From: Puniceicoccaceae bacterium 5H
GTDB taxonomy: Bacteria; Verrucomicrobiota; Verrucomicrobiia; Opitutales; Oceanipulchritudinaceae
Direction of reading: 5' to 3'
DNA length: 64,000 bases
Assembly (NCBI GenBank): GCA_009772895.1
Contig: WOUP01000003.1
Coordinates: forward strand, 310,001-374,000
Shown one piece after another: positions 40,801 to 49,938 of this stretch; position 1 is the stretch's first letter, and each line of letters starts with the position of its first letter. The translations under genes and the position numbers were made by a program. The notes under the pieces are model-generated. The model did no database searches. It was given only the letters and a program-made list of their open reading frames with translations, and was not told where the DNA came from.

Positions 40801-43724
40801 GAGCCGATTCGATTCAGGACTACCAAGTGCTGAAATTCGACGGACGGGCCAAGTTCATCAGCCTGCCGATCACGGCTGCCGACGCGCCCAACACGGGCCT
40901 CGAAGCCTCGATGATCAGCGGCGGCGAGCTCTTCATGAACTACGTCGAGCTGGTGGTGCCGCCCACGCCGCAGTTCCTGGATGTCCAGCTCACCGCCGAT
41001 GCGGAAGGCTATACGCCCGGTAGCGAGGCGCACCTGAAACTGCGGGTGCACGACGCGGCGGGACAACCCGTCGAGGGCAGCTTCTCGCTGGCGATGGTCG
41101 ATGCTTCGCTCGACAGCCTGTTGCCCGACTTCGAGGTGCCCAACATCCAGCAGGCCTTTTATCAGGACAAGCGCTGGCATCAGGTCGAGACGATCAGCAG
41201 CTTCCAGCGCCGCCCCTTCTATCAGCCTCTGGACGACGAGGATGAAGCAACCCAGGCGAGTGAGGACGAGGAAGAATCGTTTGAGCTTTCAGCTTTTGAG
41301 CTCGGGGCCGCGCCGGAACCGTCCATGCAGTCGATTGCCGGTACGCGAATGCGGACAGACTTGATGCAAAAAGGCGCCGGAGCCGAGGCCGATTTGGCCC
41401 AGCCGACCCTGCGGGACGACTTCCGCTTCAGCGCCTACTGGAATCCCGGCGTGGTGACCAACGCCGAGGGTGAGGCCGAGGTGACGGTGAAGCTGCCGGA
41501 CAACCTGACCGAGTGGCGTGTGACTACCGTGGGCGTCGATACGGGCAGCCGAGTGGGGCAGGCCGACTTGCGCACCGCCACGCGCTTGCCGCTGATCGCT
41601 CGCCTGACAATGCCCCGTTTCCTCTACAAGGGCGACGAGGTGACGCTCAGCGGCGTGCTCAACAACAACACCTACAGCGCGCTCAACGTGACGGTAGGAC
41701 TCGAGGTGCCGGATACGCTCGAGCTGGCGGATGGGGCGCCGCGTACGATCATGGTGCCGGCGCGTTCCTCCCGCCGCGTGGACTGGCAGGCCAGGGCCAC
41801 CGAATCGGGGCAGCACCCGGTGCGCCTCAGCGCGCGCAGTCAACTTTACGCCGACGCGGTCGAACGGCCGCTGCCCATCTACGAGCCACGACAGGACCGC
41901 CGAGTCACGTGGTCGAGTCGGACCGACGAGCCCCAGACGGAGCTGGTCCTGCAGCTGCCGGAAGATCTGGCGGCGGCCGATCCGACGGTCACCTTCAGCA
42001 TCACGCCGACGATTGCCGACGCCATGCTGCAGGCGCTGCCTTACCTGGTCGACTACCCGTATGGCTGCACCGAGCAGACGCTGAGCCGCTTCGTGCCGGC
42101 GCTGGTGGTGCGCAAGGCCCTGCGCGAACTCGGTTACGCGCCGGAAGACGTGAACCAGGCCATCGCAGACGAGCTGGGCTACGCCTTTGACCCGGAAGAG
42201 CCGGAGGCTGGCATTACGGAGTTGAACACCGTGATCCAGCAGAGCCTGCAGCGACTCTATGACAGCCAGTTGACCGACGGTAGCTGGCCGTGGATGCCCG
42301 GTGGCGACAGCGACCTCTACATGACGGGTTACGCGGTGTGGGCGTTGACGCTCGCGCAGCAGTGCGGCGTCGAGGTCGAGTCCAAGCGGCTGGATCAGGC
42401 GACCCAGTTCCTGGAGATGCGTTTGATCGAGGCCTCTTCGCAACCGGCCCTGCAGGCCTGGTTGCTGCAATCGCTCTCCGTCCGCCACCGGACGCTGGCG
42501 GGCGACGAACCGGGGCAGCCCTCGCGCTTCGAGGCCCGGGCGTTCCTCAACCTCTTCAACCAGCGCGAGCGCCTCAGCCCGCAAACGCAGGCGCAACTGG
42601 CGCTGGCGGCGGTCGATTTCGGCTTTGAGCGGGAGGCGGAGACGCTGGTGGGCATGTTGCGCAATACCGTGAAGCGTGATGCCAACCCCTCTCAGAGCAT
42701 CCTGCTGCCGGTGGCCCAGACGCAGAACGGCGGGGACTTGCCGGTGGCCTACTGGGGCGAAAAGAACGGCTGGTGGCGCTGGTATGAGAGCGGCGAGGAA
42801 ACGACGGCCTGGGCCTTGATGGCCATGTTGCACGCCGATGGCGGCAATCCGCTGGTCGATCCCGCCATGCACTGGCTGGTGCGCAACCGCCAGGCTTCGC
42901 GCTGGTCCAATACCCGCTCGACCGCCATTGCCGTGATGGCGCTGACCGATTATCTGCTCATCGCGGGCGAGATGGATGTCGCGGCGGACTGGCGCATGGT
43001 CGTCAACGGTCAGGACGTAGCCTCGGGGCAGTTGAGCTTCCAGAATCTGCTGCAGCACCAGCGCACCTACACCGTGCCGCGCGAGCTCCTGCAGCCGGGC
43101 GAGAATACGCTCTCGATCCACCGCGAAGGCGGGCAGGTACCGCTCTACTACCGCATCACCGCCGACTACGAGGCGGGGCCGGACGCCTTCGAGCCCTACG
43201 GCTTCCAGCTTTTCGTAGACCGCGAATACTTGCGCATCAGTGCGGTGCCGACCCTGTTGCAGGGCTTCAAGGAGCAGATTCGGCCGCTGCAGGAGCCCAA
43301 GCAGGTGACTTCGGGCGACCGCATCGACGTGGTGCTGCGGCTCGAGGCCAAGAACGATCTGGAATACATCCTGATCGAAGACCCGAAACCGGCGGGGCTG
43401 GAAGCGGTGCAGCAGCTGAGCGGCGCCAACGTTGTGGCCCGCGAACTCGATCCCACGGCCCCGGATTCCGCCAGCGAAGAAGAGCGCTACACCGGCCGCA
43501 CCGCTTGGGTTTATCAGGAATTGCGAGACCGTCAGGTGGCCTTGATGATCCCCCGCCTGCCGACGGGCCTCTGGGAGATCCGCTATCGCTTGCGGGCCGA
43601 GGCACCGGGCGACTTCACCGCGCTGCCGGCCAAGGGATCGGCCATGTATGTGCCGCCGATCGAGGCGGGCAGCGGCGATGCCGACATGATGGTAAAGGAC
43701 AAGGAGACTTCCGATGGACAATAA
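37869..43724 (+). CDS. bacterial alpha-2-macroglobulin-like protein (large, thioester-type)
   Basis: The 1951-aa protein has an N-terminal signal sequence (YLLLLCLFASNVSVRAQA), a helical repeat-like region, and macroglobulin domains including the MG2-type RPIYRPGETAHWRVVSRVRE near residue 555. An acidic, bait-like linker sits near residue 1120-1140 (DDEDEATQASEDEEE). YWNPGVVTNAEGEAEVTVKL leads into the complement-like part. The thioester motif YPYGCTEQTLSRFVP (CxEQ, cysteine at about 1400) is intact in the TED domain. Such proteins trap foreign proteases in the periplasm. The usual partner penicillin-binding protein PbpC is not adjacent. The downstream DUF423 gene overlaps by 11 nt. Confidence 0.92.
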   Translation: MCYRHPSGHFFRYLLLLCLFASNVSVRAQAEGANAPAVTTATVRSATAADFSTVIDEARKAIDEGLFADARDKLETAFSRLGEGEKAPPEARYLYGQALLGTLSPSDPVDQARLEQLQTELQALADELKPTDGSRPEPLWAQVEALLGWSYEDSPTDEQTGKAYFRRALEYWASSVEVDEARQEYLDLVLALAEPDGDGLDWAFSTYGERQWLENAVKIAQTPEEKSRTQFLLAEWYGRFQSDSTARLRQGDLLEAVVKLGKGPYHEQALYALAQWNNHYGHLSYDDRGQTQFQANYARTVELLRQLVDAYPEGEGRYTRQARSQLENLTKPQLDVFVRHTFRPETEVFFGLNWRNVSGAEVQVFPTDLLADEPMVPSGPAVFSQKLEQQPERPHYNVSRQVRLPVELPRGAYVVVATAAGITRKDLILVTDLSIVVKKDDHQLLAYVADAETGAPVPEANVELRWGWEENRMDPDETSRPGKHRLSAVTNANGIVRWTNLDRIFKEGQSGESRLLRWQVVARKEARQAVGESQEYRPYRVDENEGRPVHFVYAERPIYRPGETAHWRVVSRVREPDGSYQTPAGEKMTYELSDPQGQVVQQGGFSLDRFGTAALDFALPKEAGLGAYNLHVMQANERYGRYFNLFQVEEFRAPEYRVDVQLGQNDDSGAVLIEPGQEVQGDVQVDYYSGGAVGDADVTVQVSRQPYFHWFMPERRYDWLYDTMTRPYLPQGEQEVVENLTLQTDSRGHATFEFDTPQDIDQDWQYTVEVRVQDRSRREIVQRRTIKLTRQPYFVDLGTAHRLYQPGDQVEVTVKTLNANDQPVSIEGQLRLTRERWRQIYIHRRKGNEISGEAYRQLPERALIGATQSDYRLKEEGFVTEEVKSVQLVTDREGKAVYKFKAPELGYYNLLWVSPGARGLSVTEESPFWVAKPGDVAIGYRPGGVEIIVDEREIKVGEKLPVLITVPAPNRTVLLVRGADSIQDYQVLKFDGRAKFISLPITAADAPNTGLEASMISGGELFMNYVELVVPPTPQFLDVQLTADAEGYTPGSEAHLKLRVHDAAGQPVEGSFSLAMVDASLDSLLPDFEVPNIQQAFYQDKRWHQVETISSFQRRPFYQPLDDEDEATQASEDEEESFELSAFELGAAPEPSMQSIAGTRMRTDLMQKGAGAEADLAQPTLRDDFRFSAYWNPGVVTNAEGEAEVTVKLPDNLTEWRVTTVGVDTGSRVGQADLRTATRLPLIARLTMPRFLYKGDEVTLSGVLNNNTYSALNVTVGLEVPDTLELADGAPRTIMVPARSSRRVDWQARATESGQHPVRLSARSQLYADAVERPLPIYEPRQDRRVTWSSRTDEPQTELVLQLPEDLAAADPTVTFSITPTIADAMLQALPYLVDYPYGCTEQTLSRFVPALVVRKALRELGYAPEDVNQAIADELGYAFDPEEPEAGITELNTVIQQSLQRLYDSQLTDGSWPWMPGGDSDLYMTGYAVWALTLAQQCGVEVESKRLDQATQFLEMRLIEASSQPALQAWLLQSLSVRHRTLAGDEPGQPSRFEARAFLNLFNQRERLSPQTQAQLALAAVDFGFEREAETLVGMLRNTVKRDANPSQSILLPVAQTQNGGDLPVAYWGEKNGWWRWYESGEETTAWALMAMLHADGGNPLVDPAMHWLVRNRQASRWSNTRSTAIAVMALTDYLLIAGEMDVAADWRMVVNGQDVASGQLSFQNLLQHQRTYTVPRELLQPGENTLSIHREGGQVPLYYRITADYEAGPDAFEPYGFQLFVDREYLRISAVPTLLQGFKEQIRPLQEPKQVTSGDRIDVVLRLEAKNDLEYILIEDPKPAGLEAVQQLSGANVVARELDPTAPDSASEEERYTGRTAWVYQELRDRQVALMIPRLPTGLWEIRYRLRAEAPGDFTALPAKGSAMYVPPIEAGSGDADMMVKDKETSDGQ

Positions 43725-44094
43725 ACTGACCTGGATTGCCGCGATCCTCGGGGTGCTGGGCGTCGCGCTCGGGGCCTTTGGGGCACACGCCCTGGAGCCG
43801 CAGCTGCGCGAACTGCACCGCCTCGACACCTGGCGTACAGCCACGATGTATCACCTCATCCACACGGTCGCGATCCTCGCGGTCGCGGTCGCGGCGGGGC
43901 TCACGCCTTCGGCGCGACTGCGCGTGGTCGGCTACATCTGGACGGTGGGTGTGGTGGTCTTCGCGGGCAGCCTCTATGCCTTGGGTTTCGGCGCGCCGGG
44001 GTGGTTTGGCGCCATCACGCCCATTGGCGGCGTTGCCTTTATCCTCGGTTGGGCCTTGTTGCCCTGGGCGCTCAGGCGTCCAGCAAGCGCCTGA
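43714..44094 (+). CDS. DUF423 family membrane protein (YgdD-like)
   Basis: The 126-aa protein has four membrane helices and the DUF423 pattern: LGVLGVALGAFGAHALEPQL, WRTATMYHLIHTVAILA, VVVFAGSLYALGFG and PIGGVAFILGWALLPWAL. Function is unknown. Its start lies in the end of the macroglobulin gene (11-nt overlap), with AAGGAG as ribosome-binding site, so the two are probably coupled. Its 3' end overlaps the convergent HAD gene by 23 bp. Confidence 0.9.
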   Translation: MDNKLTWIAAILGVLGVALGAFGAHALEPQLRELHRLDTWRTATMYHLIHTVAILAVAVAAGLTPSARLRVVGYIWTVGVVVFAGSLYALGFGAPGWFGAITPIGGVAFILGWALLPWALRRPASA

Positions 44095-44746
44095 CCTCCG
44101 GCAAGACCGGCTGCAGCCCCTGCGGTTGCGCGATCTGCAGCGCGTGCCAACCGGCATCGCGCGCGCCCTGCACGTCTTGCCGCGGGCTGTCACCGACGTG
44201 CAGGATCTCGGGGCCGCGGGCACCCATCGCCGCTTCCACTACCCGAAAAATCGGGGGCTCCGGCTTTTCCGCGCCGACCTCGCCGGACAGAAAAAAACCG
44301 TCGAACGCTTCTTTGAGCCCCAGCTCGGTGAAGACCTGGTGAAAGCGCGCGTCGGCGTTGCTGACCAGCGCGAGCTGCAGCCCCAGTGCCCGCAGTTCCT
44401 CAAACAGTGCGTGCGCGTAAGGATCCAGCCGCCAGCGCCGGGCGGTGGCAAAAGCCTGCCATAGATCCTCGAACAGGGCGGAAAAGGCCGGCTCTTCCGG
44501 GCATTGCGCGCCAAAGGTGTCCGCAACGGCGAGGCGCCAGTAGGCCCGGTCGTCCAGAGCGCCCAGTTCCTGACGGGAGGTCTGGCTCAGGCGCTTGAAG
44601 GCCGCCTTGAAGCGCGCCTCCAGCGCGTCCGGTTGCGTCTGGATGCCGTGTTCGGCCGCGATTTCGGCGTAGACTTCGCCCACGCTGGGGTGGGGAAAGA
44701 TCAAGGTGCCGGCCGCGTCAAACGTGACCAGTTTCAGCGATGGCAC
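44072..44746 (-). CDS. HAD-family hydrolase (REG-2/HDHD3-like)
   Basis: The 224-aa protein has the haloacid dehalogenase motifs in order: FDAAGTLIFPHPSVGEVYAE at the N-terminus (first acidic residue FDAAGTL, the REG-2-like variant), ALVSNADARFHQVF (motif II), GEVGAEKPEPPIFRVV (motif III lysine) and ILHVGDSPRQDVQGARDAG (motif IV). A helical cap is inserted between motifs I and II. Small-metabolite phosphatase activity is likely; the substrate is unknown. It starts 13 nt after the GYF-domain gene on the same strand and ends inside the DUF423 gene. Confidence 0.9.
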   Translation of the reverse strand: MPSLKLVTFDAAGTLIFPHPSVGEVYAEIAAEHGIQTQPDALEARFKAAFKRLSQTSRQELGALDDRAYWRLAVADTFGAQCPEEPAFSALFEDLWQAFATARRWRLDPYAHALFEELRALGLQLALVSNADARFHQVFTELGLKEAFDGFFLSGEVGAEKPEPPIFRVVEAAMGARGPEILHVGDSPRQDVQGARDAGWHALQIAQPQGLQPVLPEVRRLLDA

Positions 44747-44759
44747 GCGGGGCGTCCTC

Positions 44760-45506
44760 CTACAGCAAGACGGCCAGCACCACGCCGATCACGATGACCA
44801 GCGCCACCACGATGGCCGGGATCAACCAGCTCGGCGTGCCGGAGCCGGGAGGCGTTTTGGGCGTGGGCTTGGCGGTCGCCGGGGCCGGTGTCGCTTCGGG
44901 GGCGGGTGTAGCTGGGCGTTCCGCCGGTCGGGTGCCGGGAGGCGGCACGTCGTTGGAAACGGTCTTGAAAGGTTCGGGGGCCGGGGCGGGTTCTGGCGTC
45001 GGCTCCGGTTGCGGCTTCGCCTTCGCCTCGGGCTTGGGGGGCTCGGCTTCGCTACTGGCCGAGCTGATGGTGTGCAGCTTGGGCGTGGGCCTGGACTTTT
45101 CGGCTTCCGCCTCGGGCGCGGTTTCGCGCGGCTTTTCCGCCTCTTGCTCGACCATGTCGAGCTCCTTGTCATCCAGCGCCGACCACTCTTCCTGCCGGGC
45201 GGCTTCGGCCTCCTTTTCGAGGGCGTCCTGCTTGCGCGGGTCTACGGCCGGTTCGTCTTCCTCGGTGGACCCTTCAAAGGCATCGCCGCCGAGATCCGCC
45301 TGGGAGGGGGCAGGAGAGTCATAAACCTCCGGCATTTCGTCGAAAAACTCGACCAGCTCGGTTTCCGCAGCCGGGGTCGAGGTGCTCTGGTTTTCGCGGC
45401 GCACCGGCGTATCGGCGGTGACTTCGCCATCCATGATGCGCTGCACCATTTCCTCGGAGGAAATGGGCCCCGCCTCTTCACCGTCGACCTCGTAGAACCA
45501 CTTCAT
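44760..45506 (-). CDS. GYF-domain (DUF4339-type) tail-anchored protein
   Basis: The 248-aa protein has an N-terminal GYF_2-like domain (MKWFYEVDGEEAGPISSEEM...GEVTADTPVRR), known as a peptide-binding or adaptor module. A long acidic and then Pro/Ala/Lys-rich linker follows (for example PKPQPEPTPEPAPAPEPF-like repeats). A single C-terminal membrane helix closes it (SWLIPAIVVALVIVIGVVLA). It looks like a tail-anchored cytoplasmic scaffold. It lies downstream of the lpd terminator with the HAD gene behind it. Because the linker is low-complexity, no specific partner can be proposed. Confidence 0.75.
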   Translation of the reverse strand: MKWFYEVDGEEAGPISSEEMVQRIMDGEVTADTPVRRENQSTSTPAAETELVEFFDEMPEVYDSPAPSQADLGGDAFEGSTEEDEPAVDPRKQDALEKEAEAARQEEWSALDDKELDMVEQEAEKPRETAPEAEAEKSRPTPKLHTISSASSEAEPPKPEAKAKPQPEPTPEPAPAPEPFKTVSNDVPPPGTRPAERPATPAPEATPAPATAKPTPKTPPGSGTPSWLIPAIVVALVIVIGVVLAVLL

Positions 45507-45576
45507 AGCGCTACAATAAACCGATACGAATCAAGGGTAAAGGAGATTTGGACGATTGGGGAAAGCCCTCCAGACA

Positions 45577-45606
45577 CAAAAAGGCCCGTTCGAGAAAGAA
45601 CGGGCC
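45577..45606 (-). terminator. intrinsic terminator of the lpd transcript
   Basis: Read on the minus strand, a 9-bp stem (GGCCCGTTC / GAACGGGCC) with a six-base loop is followed by TTTTTGTG, 22 nt after the lpd stop codon. Confidence 0.88.
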
Positions 45607-45628
45607 GAAAGGGAACCTGCGGTCGGGC

Positions 45629-47032
45629 TCAAACCGAGTGGATGGCCTGCTTGTCTACCGCGAGGGCGGCTTCCTTGATGGACTCGCTCACGGTGGGGTG
45701 GGCGTGGATCGTGCGGCCGAGGTCTTCGGCACTGCCGCCGTAGGTCATGTGGGCGACGATGTTGGCGATCATTTCGGAGGCGCCGCGGGCGATGATGGCC
45801 GCCCCGAGGATCTTGTCGGTCTTGGCGTCGGCGATGATCTTGACCACGCCATCGGTGGCGTCCTGGGCGACCGCTCGGCCATTGGCCGCGAGGGCAAACT
45901 TGCCGACCTTCACGTCGATGCCCTGTTCCTTGGCCGCACGTTCGGTCAGGCCCACGTTGGCGATTTCCGGGTCGGTATAAATCACGCCGGGCACGAGGTC
46001 CCAGTCGATATGGCCCGCCTTGCCGGCAATCCATTCGGCCACGGCAACGCCGTCTTCCTCGGCCTTGTGGGCGAGCATCGGGCCGGCTACGACGTCGCCG
46101 ATCGCCCAGACGCCCTTGGCGCTGGTGCGCAGGTGCTCGTCGACTTTCACGCGACCGCGCTCGTCGGCTTCGACGCCCGCTTTGTCCAGCCCCAGGCCTT
46201 CGGTGTAGGCGCGGCGGCCAACCGCCAGCAGCACCTTTTCGGCTTCGTAGGTGACTTCCTTGTCCTTTTGCTCCGCCGTCAGCTTGACCACGCCGTCCTT
46301 GACCTCGGCGCCGGTGACCTTGGTCTTGGTGGCGATCTTGAGGCCCTGCTTCTTGAAGACGCGTTCGGCGAGCTTGGAGATATCGTCGTCCGAGCCCGCG
46401 GCGATGGTGGGCAGAAATTCGATCACGGTCACTTCGGAGCCGAGGCGCGACCACACGCAGCCGAGTTCGAGGCCGATGGCGCCGCCGCCGATCACGAGCA
46501 TGCGCGGGGGCACTTCGTCAAAGGCGATCGCTTCGGTGCTGGAGACGATATGCTTGCCGTCGAACTTCAGGAACGGCAGCTCGACGGGGGCCGAACCGGT
46601 GGCGATGACGATGTTCTTGCCCTCGAGGGTCTGGGCGTCGCCCTTCGACGGCGTCACCTTCACCTTGCCTTCGCCCTGCAGCTCGCCGGTGCCTTCGAAG
46701 ACGGTGATCTTACGCTTGTCCATCAGCATTTTCACGCCGCCGTTCATGCGTTTCACCACCTCGTCCTTGCGCTTCATCATCTGCGCGAGGTCGAGCTTCA
46801 GGCCGTCGACCTTCACGCCGTGGTTTTCGCTTTGGCTCACCTCGTGGTAAAACTCGGAGGAGTGGAGCAGGGCCTTGCTGGGGATGCAGCCGACGTTGAG
46901 GCAGGTGCCGCCCAGGGCGGAATCGCGTTCCACCACGGCGGTTTTCAATCCGAGCTGAGCCGCACGGATCGCACATACATAGCCCCCCGGGCCGGAGCCG
47001 ATCACAATGACATCGAAAGAGGTATCAGACAT
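45629..47032 (-). CDS. lpd: dihydrolipoyl dehydrogenase (E3)
   Basis: E3 reoxidises lipoyl groups of the 2-oxoglutarate (and possibly glycine-cleavage or pyruvate) complexes with NAD+. The protein begins [20 protein letters not shown] and has the redox-active disulfide motif [18 protein letters not shown] second dinucleotide site is [20 protein letters not shown], followed by [18 protein letters not shown], and the C-terminal dimer motif [13 protein letters not shown] contains the catalytic His-Glu pair. Start at 47032 gives 467 aa; the ORF track begins 13 residues earlier in non-homologous sequence. It is 52 nt after the upstream lipoprotein gene. Confidence 0.96.
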   Translation of the reverse strand: MSDTSFDVIVIGSGPGGYVCAIRAAQLGLKTAVVERDSALGGTCLNVGCIPSKALLHSSEFYHEVSQSENHGVKVDGLKLDLAQMMKRKDEVVKRMNGGVKMLMDKRKITVFEGTGELQGEGKVKVTPSKGDAQTLEGKNIVIATGSAPVELPFLKFDGKHIVSSTEAIAFDEVPPRMLVIGGGAIGLELGCVWSRLGSEVTVIEFLPTIAAGSDDDISKLAERVFKKQGLKIATKTKVTGAEVKDGVVKLTAEQKDKEVTYEAEKVLLAVGRRAYTEGLGLDKAGVEADERGRVKVDEHLRTSAKGVWAIGDVVAGPMLAHKAEEDGVAVAEWIAGKAGHIDWDLVPGVIYTDPEIANVGLTERAAKEQGIDVKVGKFALAANGRAVAQDATDGVVKIIADAKTDKILGAAIIARGASEMIANIVAHMTYGGSAEDLGRTIHAHPTVSESIKEAALAVDKQAIHSV

Positions 47033-47084
47033 GACTGCGGCCAGCGTGCACGCTTTCCGGCGCGTTGGCAAGGGCGCGGGCTGC

Positions 47085-47783
47085 TTACTCCGCTTCCGGA
47101 TCCACCCGGAGCGTCATTTCGCTGGTCTCAGAATCGAGGCTGGCGTTCGGCTCGACCGGCGCGCTCTGTTGCACGACGGAGGAAACGGCTTCGATGAAGC
47201 GCTCGCGGTCTTCTTTGGGGCCGACGGAGACGCCCATCCCGAAGTTGAGATGTCGCGTTCCCTCCCAGGCGCAAAATGCTGTATATGACTGCCCATCGTG
47301 GTCGAAGCTCTTCTCCAGCGTGTAATAGGCGGGGTTGTCGTTGGGCACGGGGTAGACGAAGATCGCGTAGATCGCCTCCGGCGTTTGCCGGGCCTCGGGA
47401 AAGGTTATCAGGTAAAAATCGAAGACGTCGGGCCCCTTGAGCTTTTCCAGCTGGATGGAGTCCACCGCGGCGTCTACGAACTCCGGGTATTCCGGCTCGA
47501 TCCACATCCAGATGTCGCGCAGTTCCTGCGCCCCGTTTTCCTCGAGTCGAAACGCCAGATCCTGCGGGCTCTCGTGAGCGAGGCGCGGCAAGATCCGGTG
47601 CTCGTAGATGTAGGCGGCCCGGTGGCGCTGCAGCAGGTCGAAGCCGTCTCCAGTATCGGCTGCGGCCGTTGCAGACGGGGCCGGCTGACTGGTCTCTGAG
47701 GAGGTCGTTTCGCAGCCGGTGGCAACGAATGCGGCGGCTCCGCACAGGAAGACGAGATGGGACAGGCGGGAAGGCATCAGCAT
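47085..47783 (-). CDS. unknown lipoprotein, paralogue 1
   Basis: The protein starts with a lipoprotein signal ([18 protein letters not shown], lipobox ATGC). Its mature domain has [59 protein letters not shown] and a C-terminal [17 protein letters not shown] do not recognise the family. It is clearly paralogous to the neighbouring upstream gene over about 150 residues. Starts at 47783 (used, 232 aa) or 47777 are both possible. It is 52 nt before lpd and probably shares its transcript. Confidence 0.75.
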   Translation of the reverse strand: MLMPSRLSHLVFLCGAAAFVATGCETTSSETSQPAPSATAAADTGDGFDLLQRHRAAYIYEHRILPRLAHESPQDLAFRLEENGAQELRDIWMWIEPEYPEFVDAAVDSIQLEKLKGPDVFDFYLITFPEARQTPEAIYAIFVYPVPNDNPAYYTLEKSFDHDGQSYTAFCAWEGTRHLNFGMGVSVGPKEDRERFIEAVSSVVQQSAPVEPNASLDSETSEMTLRVDPEAE

Positions 47784-47838
47784 CGTCAGGATCTGGACAA
47801 ACTGAACCAAGAAAAGCGAGCCGAAACCACAAACACGC

Positions 47839-48498
47839 CTATTCTCCCACCTCCTGCGTGTCTTCGACTTGCGCCTCGAAGGGCTCTTCCAGCGACTCGC
47901 TGACCAGTTGCACGAAATCCGGGCCGCTCAGCACGTCAAAGACACCCAGCCCGTAGTGGGTGAGGCCGTCCCAGGCGCCGAAGGCCGCGAGCTCCAGCTG
48001 GAGCTCGCTGGTCTCGATGCGCGCGCTTTTCTCCAGCGTATAGTAGGGCGGGTGCCCTTCCGGCGCGGGATAGACAAAGGCGGCGTAATAGGCTTCCGGG
48101 CTGAACTCGGGCGGGGGCAGGTTGATCAGGTAGATGGTCGTGCCATCGGGCCCTTCGAAAGATTCGGCCGTGATCTGCTCCAGCTGCGCATTGACGAAGC
48201 CGGGGTTGATGTCCTGCAGGTCGATCCAGACGCGGCGCAGATAGATCTCAGGCCACGACCTGAGCCCACGCGCGAGGTCTTCCGGTTCGTTTTTGGCGAT
48301 GGCGGGCAGGATGCGGTGGGCGTAGAGAAACTTGGCCGCATAGCGCTGCTGCTGTTCGACCGTCTCGCCAGGACGCTGCAGGTTGAGCCGGGCCGGTTCG
48401 TACTGCACGCAACCGCTCAGAAACAGGGCGGCGGTGACTGCCAACACGAGCGCACATCTGGCGGCAGAAGGGAATAAGGGAAGGGCTCGACTGGACAC
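47839..48498 (-). CDS. unknown lipoprotein, paralogue 2
   Basis: A GTG start at 48498 gives MSSRALPLFPSAARCALVLA followed by TAALFLSGCVQYEP, a lipoprotein signal with lipobox LSGC. The mature protein matches its neighbour: YAHRILPAIAKNEPEDLARG, NPGFVNAQLEQITAESFEGP, and AYYAAFVYPAPEGHPPYYTL. The 20 residues upstream in the ORF track are charged and unlikely to be part of the protein. It begins 98 nt after the sucB stop and beyond the sucB terminator, so it may be the first gene of a lipoprotein-lipoprotein-lpd unit. Function is unknown. Confidence 0.72.
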   Translation of the reverse strand: MSSRALPLFPSAARCALVLAVTAALFLSGCVQYEPARLNLQRPGETVEQQQRYAAKFLYAHRILPAIAKNEPEDLARGLRSWPEIYLRRVWIDLQDINPGFVNAQLEQITAESFEGPDGTTIYLINLPPPEFSPEAYYAAFVYPAPEGHPPYYTLEKSARIETSELQLELAAFGAWDGLTHYGLGVFDVLSGPDFVQLVSESLEEPFEAQVEDTQEVGE

Positions 48499-48529
48499 GC
48501 ACCTATTTTCACGGTGGCGATGCGACTTG

Positions 48530-48574
48530 TCAGGAAAATAAAGCAGCCCTTTCACCACGGCGGCGAAAGGGCTG
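48530..48574 (-). terminator. terminator downstream of sucB
   Basis: On the minus strand, CAGCCCTTTC and GAAAGGGCTG form a 10-bp stem with an 11-base loop, followed by CTTTATTTTCC, 22 nt after the sucB stop. The U-tract is interrupted by one A, so termination may be partial. Confidence 0.65.
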
Positions 48575-48596
48575 GAGAAAGGGGGTCTGGCGCGGC

Positions 48597-49856
48597 CTAG
48601 ATCTCGAAGAGCAGACGGGTCGGGTCTTCGATCGCCTGTTTGACCTTCACGAGGAAGGTGACGGCTTCCTTGCCGTCGATCAGGCGGTGGTCGTAGGACA
48701 GGGCGAGGTACATCATCGGCTTGATCACGACCTGGCCGTTTTCCGCCATCGGGCGCTCCTGGATGTTGTGCATGCCGAGGATCGCGCTCTGCGGGCGGTT
48801 GATGATCGGGGTCGAGAGCATCGAGCCGAAGATGCCGCCGTTGGTGATGGTGAAGACGCCGCCCTGGAGGTCGTCGATGGTGATCTTGCCCTCCTTGGCC
48901 TTCTTGGCGTAGTCGAGAATGTCCTGCTCGATCGCGGCAAAATTCTTTTGATCCGGGTCGCGCACCACCGGCACCATCAGGCCGCGCGGCGTGCTCATGG
49001 CGAGGCCGATGTCGTAGTAGTGGTTCTGGACGATCGTGTCGCCCTCGATCTGGGCGTTGACGTCCGGCACCGCCTTGAGTGCGTGCACGACGGCCTTGGT
49101 AAAGAAGCTCATGAAGCCCAGCTTTACGCCGTGCTGCTTCACGAAGGCATCCTGATGGGTCTTCCGCAGCTTCATGACGGGCTCCATGTTCACTTCGTTG
49201 AAGGTGGTGAGCATGGCGGTTTCCTGCGAAGCTTCGACCAGGCGCTTGGCGATGGTCTTGCGCAGGGGTGTCATCTTCTTGCGGGTCTGACGCTCACCGG
49301 CAGCCGGGGCCGGCTGGGACTTCGGAGCGGGGGCGGGGGCAGCCTGCTTGGCCGACTGCTCCTGCGTGCTCACCTGCTGGCCCTGGCGCTCAACGGCCTC
49401 GAGCATGTCGCCCTTGGTCACGCGACCGCCCTTGCCGGAGCCCTGCACGCCCTTGGGGTCCACGCCGGACTCCTCGGCGATGCGGCGCACGGCCGGGCTC
49501 TGGTGGGGATGGCTTTCCGTTTGCTCGGCGGCCTTTTCCTCGGGGGAGGTGGATTCGGCCTTGGCTTCCTCCTGCTCGGCGTCCTTTTTGTCGCTACCGC
49601 CGCCGCTGGCTTCGCCACTGGCGCTTTCGTCGATCTCGGCCACAACCGCGCCGATTTCGACCTCTTCGCCTTCTTCGACTTTCAGGCTGATTTTGCCGCC
49701 GACGTCGGCGGTGCCTTCCGAGGTGATCTTGTCGGTCTCGAGATCGTAGAGTGTTTGGCCGGCTTCGACGATGTCGCCGTCCTGGACGTGCCAGGTGGCG
49801 AGGATGCCGGACGTGATGGATTCACCGAGGGCGGGTATTTTGACTTCGGTAGCCAT
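48597..49856 (-). CDS. sucB: 2-oxoglutarate dehydrogenase E2, dihydrolipoyl succinyltransferase
   Basis: E2 transfers the succinyl group from E1 to CoA. The 419-aa protein has one N-terminal lipoyl domain with the lipoylated lysine in [18 protein letters not shown], an acidic and Ser/Glu-rich linker, a peripheral-subunit-binding domain ([20 protein letters not shown]), a second linker rich in Ala/Pro/Gln, and the catalytic domain ending with [19 protein letters not shown] (His/Asp active site). The start at [13 protein letters not shown] (49856) is favoured over the ORF-track start. It is 82 nt after sucA on the same strand. Confidence 0.96.
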   Translation of the reverse strand: MATEVKIPALGESITSGILATWHVQDGDIVEAGQTLYDLETDKITSEGTADVGGKISLKVEEGEEVEIGAVVAEIDESASGEASGGGSDKKDAEQEEAKAESTSPEEKAAEQTESHPHQSPAVRRIAEESGVDPKGVQGSGKGGRVTKGDMLEAVERQGQQVSTQEQSAKQAAPAPAPKSQPAPAAGERQTRKKMTPLRKTIAKRLVEASQETAMLTTFNEVNMEPVMKLRKTHQDAFVKQHGVKLGFMSFFTKAVVHALKAVPDVNAQIEGDTIVQNHYYDIGLAMSTPRGLMVPVVRDPDQKNFAAIEQDILDYAKKAKEGKITIDDLQGGVFTITNGGIFGSMLSTPIINRPQSAILGMHNIQERPMAENGQVVIKPMMYLALSYDHRLIDGKEAVTFLVKVKQAIEDPTRLLFEI

Positions 49857-49938
49857 GAGGAGCTTTCTGAGAGTAAGGTTACGGGCTAGACGCCGCAGCA
49901 TGCGCCACTAACCCGTAAGGGTCAATGTAAACGGTGGT

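Noticed and set aside
41289-43844. 851-aa minus-strand ORF antisense to the macroglobulin gene
   Set aside because: The translation is compositionally odd (Arg/His/Leu/Gln-rich), has no recognisable motif, and lies opposite the intact thioester protein; a codon-bias shadow.
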